Assembly: GCA_020717935.1 (NCBI GenBank) | Contig: DYDK01000087.1 | Location: 1 to 7,291, forward strand | Reading direction: 5' to 3' | Origin: Desulfocapsa sp. | GTDB taxonomy: Bacteria; Desulfobacterota; Desulfobulbia; Desulfobulbales; Desulfocapsaceae | DNA length: 7,291 nt | In this document: piece by piece, positions 6,246-7,291 of the stretch | Layout: every line of letters starts with the position of its first letter | Position numbering within the stretch: the first letter of the stretch is position 1 | Position numbers and translations under genes: made by a program | The notes under the pieces: generated by a model | What the model was told of the DNA's origin: nothing | What the model saw: only the letters and a program-made list of their open reading frames with translations | The model's database searches: none

Positions 6246-6345
6246 TAAGGGACTGCCACAAAATAACATTTACATTATCCTCGTTCCCATGCGGCGCTTG
6301 GGAACCAGAGGCAAATTGTAAAGATTATTTTGTGACAGATCCTAA
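6246..6345. mobile_element. MITE-like element B, 94 bp with TAA flanks and the same GGGACT end
   Basis: GGGACTGCCACAAAATAAC (from 6249) and the reverse complement of the segment ending at 6342 pair at 20 of 25 bases, with the run CACAAAATAA perfect. TAA flanks both ends (6246-6248 and 6343-6345). The left end GGGACT is shared with element A, so the two may be moved by related transposases. The right end has decayed to GGATCT. A REP-like hairpin fills the centre. It starts only 30 bases after element A ends. Confidence 0.6.
6279..6311. repeat. REP-like hairpin GTTCCCA/TGGGAAC
   Basis: GTTCCCA (6283-6289) and TGGGAAC (6299-6305) are exact inverted arms around TGCGGCGCT. CCTC (6279-6282) and GAGG (6308-6311) extend the stem past a two-base bulge. 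Palindromes of the form TCGTTCCCA...TGGGAAC are, from general knowledge, frequent extragenic repeats in many proteobacterial and related genomes. Here it forms the core of element B rather than standing alone. Confidence 0.6.
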
Positions 6346-6347
6346 GG

Positions 6348-6519
6348 TTGATGGTCTCGTAAAAAATCCAAAAGGCCTGTTCATTTCGAGCGACAATGAG
6401 AAATATAGTTTCTCAACCACTCGATACTCTTAAGATTTATCCGAGAAATATTCCTCGTCAAAATGACATTATGATAATCCGGTCGTTTCGAAGTCTTCGC
6501 TTACCTGCGAGACCATCAA
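6348..6519. mobile_element. Possible third non-autonomous element, 12-bp inverted ends
   Basis: TTGATGGTCTCG (6348-6359) and CGAGACCATCAA (6508-6519) are exact reverse complements 148 bases apart. The left copy continues TAAAAAATCC; GATGGTCTCGTAAAAA-type strings are, as far as I recall, a frequent extragenic repeat in Desulfobacterota, which I cannot check here. Inside lie the hairpin GAGAAA-TATAG-TTTCTC (6398-6414) and a second GAGAAATAT (6443-6451). No target duplication is obvious, so this may be an old or composite insertion. Confidence 0.45.
6453..6507. repeat. Decayed direct repeat of 6086-6142
   Basis: CCTCGTCA at 6086-6093 recurs at 6453-6460. After a diverged middle with ATTATG in both, TTTCG(G/A)AGTCT and TCGCTTACCTG recur at 6132-6142 and 6497-6507. 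The copies are in the same orientation and of similar length (57 and 55 bases). One copy is the centre of element A and the other the right part of the third element, suggesting that the elements share an internal module or that one inserted into a copy of the other. Confidence 0.5.
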
Positions 6520-6559
6520 GTTTCATGAACAGCATAAAGAAGGCTGTAAAGAAATGACA

Positions 6560-7195
6560 TCATAAAAGGGGATGAATACCCTCTTCCCGCAACAATGCCA
6601 GCACCGCAGCGATCTTGAAAGTGTTGAGCCGCAGATAGATCCGGTTGCCGTGTTCGACATCTTCAATGCGTAACAGACGGGTAAAGGGAATCTCATGCTG
6701 TTCAAGGAGGGTGACAATGCGGGTCATCAGCCCCTTTTGCCCGTCATCTTCAACGCCGAGCAGTACCGAGCCCTTCTCACTCACCCCGAAAAGCTCCTTA
6801 TAAGACGCCAGAAGATCACGACTGGAAAATATACCCACGACCCGCCCACTTTCCAGCACCGGCAAGGCCCCCACACCTTTACGATCAAAGAGGAGCAAGG
6901 CATCGTCGAGGGTGGATTCAGGATGCAGACTCATGCATTCAGTGCTCATAATATCGGCTACCGTTGCCTTGGACACCCGTTCATAGTCCTGTTGCCGCTC
7001 GCTTTCCGTAAGCACCGAGGATGGGTAGGCCGAGCGAAGATCACGGTCGGTGACCATCCCCACCAGTTTCCCCTCAGCATCCACCACCGGCAGATGACGA
7101 AAGTGATTTTCATTGAGCAAGCGCCTAGCGTCAGGCAAGGACATATCAGGGCTTACGGTCACTGGATCCTTGATCATTCGTCGTGAAATATACAT
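6560..7195 (-). CDS. CBS-CBS-ACT domain protein, AcuB-like
   Basis: This 211-residue soluble protein has two CBS domains followed by an ACT domain. CBS1 spans about 1-58, with the signature VGMVTDRDLR (45-54). CBS2 spans about 76-132, starting VADIMSTECM and ending VGIFSSRDLL (120-129). The ACT domain spans about 143-211. CBS pairs bind adenine nucleotides or other adenosyl ligands, and ACT domains bind small molecules, often amino acids. Order and length match the AcuB family, which is linked to acetate/acetoin metabolism in Bacillus. Sitting upstream of the acyl-CoA operon on the same strand, it may sense energy state for that pathway, but 615 bp of repeats separate them, so separate transcription is likely. 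The start ATG at 7195 follows TTGACA at a promoter-like distance. Its Shine-Dalgarno sequence is weak (CTGGAT, about 8 bases upstream). The domain call is firm; the role is inferred. Confidence 0.92.
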   Translation of the reverse strand: MYISRRMIKDPVTVSPDMSLPDARRLLNENHFRHLPVVDAEGKLVGMVTDRDLRSAYPSSVLTESERQQDYERVSKATVADIMSTECMSLHPESTLDDALLLFDRKGVGALPVLESGRVVGIFSSRDLLASYKELFGVSEKGSVLLGVEDDGQKGLMTRIVTLLEQHEIPFTRLLRIEDVEHGNRIYLRLNTFKIAAVLALLREEGIHPLL

Positions 7196-7291
7196 GTTTT
7201 TTATCCAGAATTGATTGAGAAAAGGTTACGGTAGATGTCAAGAAAGTTGTCGCATTTTTATGCATTAACTTGTTTGAGATCTACCTCCTCT
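7196..7291 (-). promoter_or_regulatory. Upstream region of the CBS-ACT gene with a -35-like TTGACA
   Basis: On the minus strand a perfect TTGACA (plus-strand tgtcaa, 7236-7241) lies about 40 bases before the start codon. No good -10 hexamer follows at 16-18 bases (CTCAAT or TCAATC are the best), so the promoter is tentative. A small palindrome, GCAT-TTTT-ATGC (7251-7262), lies just upstream. Farther out, GAGGAGGTAG on the minus strand at the window edge could belong to another gene start or leader outside the window. Confidence 0.3.

Larger units (their letters stand above)
5945..6559. other. 615-bp gene-free region rich in inverted repeats
   Basis: No convincing gene lies here. Its first few dozen bases on the left are the leader of the acyl-CoA operon (minus strand). 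No good -35/-10 pair was found there, so the promoter is either weak or alternative, or lies within the inserted elements. The remainder is taken up by three probable transposon-derived inverted repeats, a REP-like hairpin and a decayed direct repeat, all listed separately. Next to the CBS gene, ACAGC (6529-6533) and GCTGT (6543-6547) form a weak 5-bp hairpin past its stop codon, not followed by a clear T-run. Confidence 0.7.

Noticed and set aside
6194..6433. A 79-codon plus-strand frame in the repeat-rich gap.
   Set aside because: It starts within the inverted end of element A and reads through element B and its REP-like hairpin, so it is translated repeat DNA rather than a gene.

Overview
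The window carries four confidently called protein genes, all on the minus strand, plus one candidate small gene on the plus strand. The gene set points to an anaerobic or facultatively anaerobic bacterium of the Desulfobacterota (Desulfobulbales-like) type: a fused ADP-forming acyl-CoA synthetase, an acetyl-CoA hydrolase/CoA-transferase with a GNAT tail, a CBS-ACT protein and a YeeE-type sulfur transporter. Intergenic repeats resemble ones common in that group. The taxonomic assignment is inference from gene content, not from a marker gene.

Layout, left to right. 1-108: two inverted repeats just past the 3' end of the transporter gene. 109-1236 (-): YeeE/YedE (TsuA-like) membrane protein, with its own upstream region (1237-1320) holding a TACAAT box and an AT-rich palindrome. 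1390-1588 (+): a leader hairpin that covers the GAGG of a 41-codon open frame for a possible single-pass membrane peptide. 1611-1954: a striking array of 124-bp hairpin-rich tandem repeats whose outermost 24 bp are exact inverted copies of each other; it ends at the stop codon of the next gene. 1954-5944 (-): a two-gene operon, ADP-forming acyl-CoA synthetase first and CoA-hydrolase/transferase-GNAT second, separated by one base. 5945-6559: 615 bp without a gene, filled with miniature-transposon-like inverted repeats. 6560-7195 (-): a CBS-CBS-ACT protein of the AcuB type. 7196-7291: its upstream region.

The metabolic logic is acetyl/acyl-CoA handling. The synthetase interconverts acyl-CoA + ADP + Pi with free acid + ATP. 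The CoA-transferase/hydrolase moves or removes CoA on the same pool. The GNAT domain and the CBS-ACT protein are plausible regulatory layers that read acetyl-CoA, adenylates or a small ligand. The YeeE gene is transcriptionally separate and concerns import of a sulfur compound. The non-coding parts are the least ordinary content: a tandem hairpin array, a small gene with a folded leader, and a cluster of three probable non-autonomous elements.
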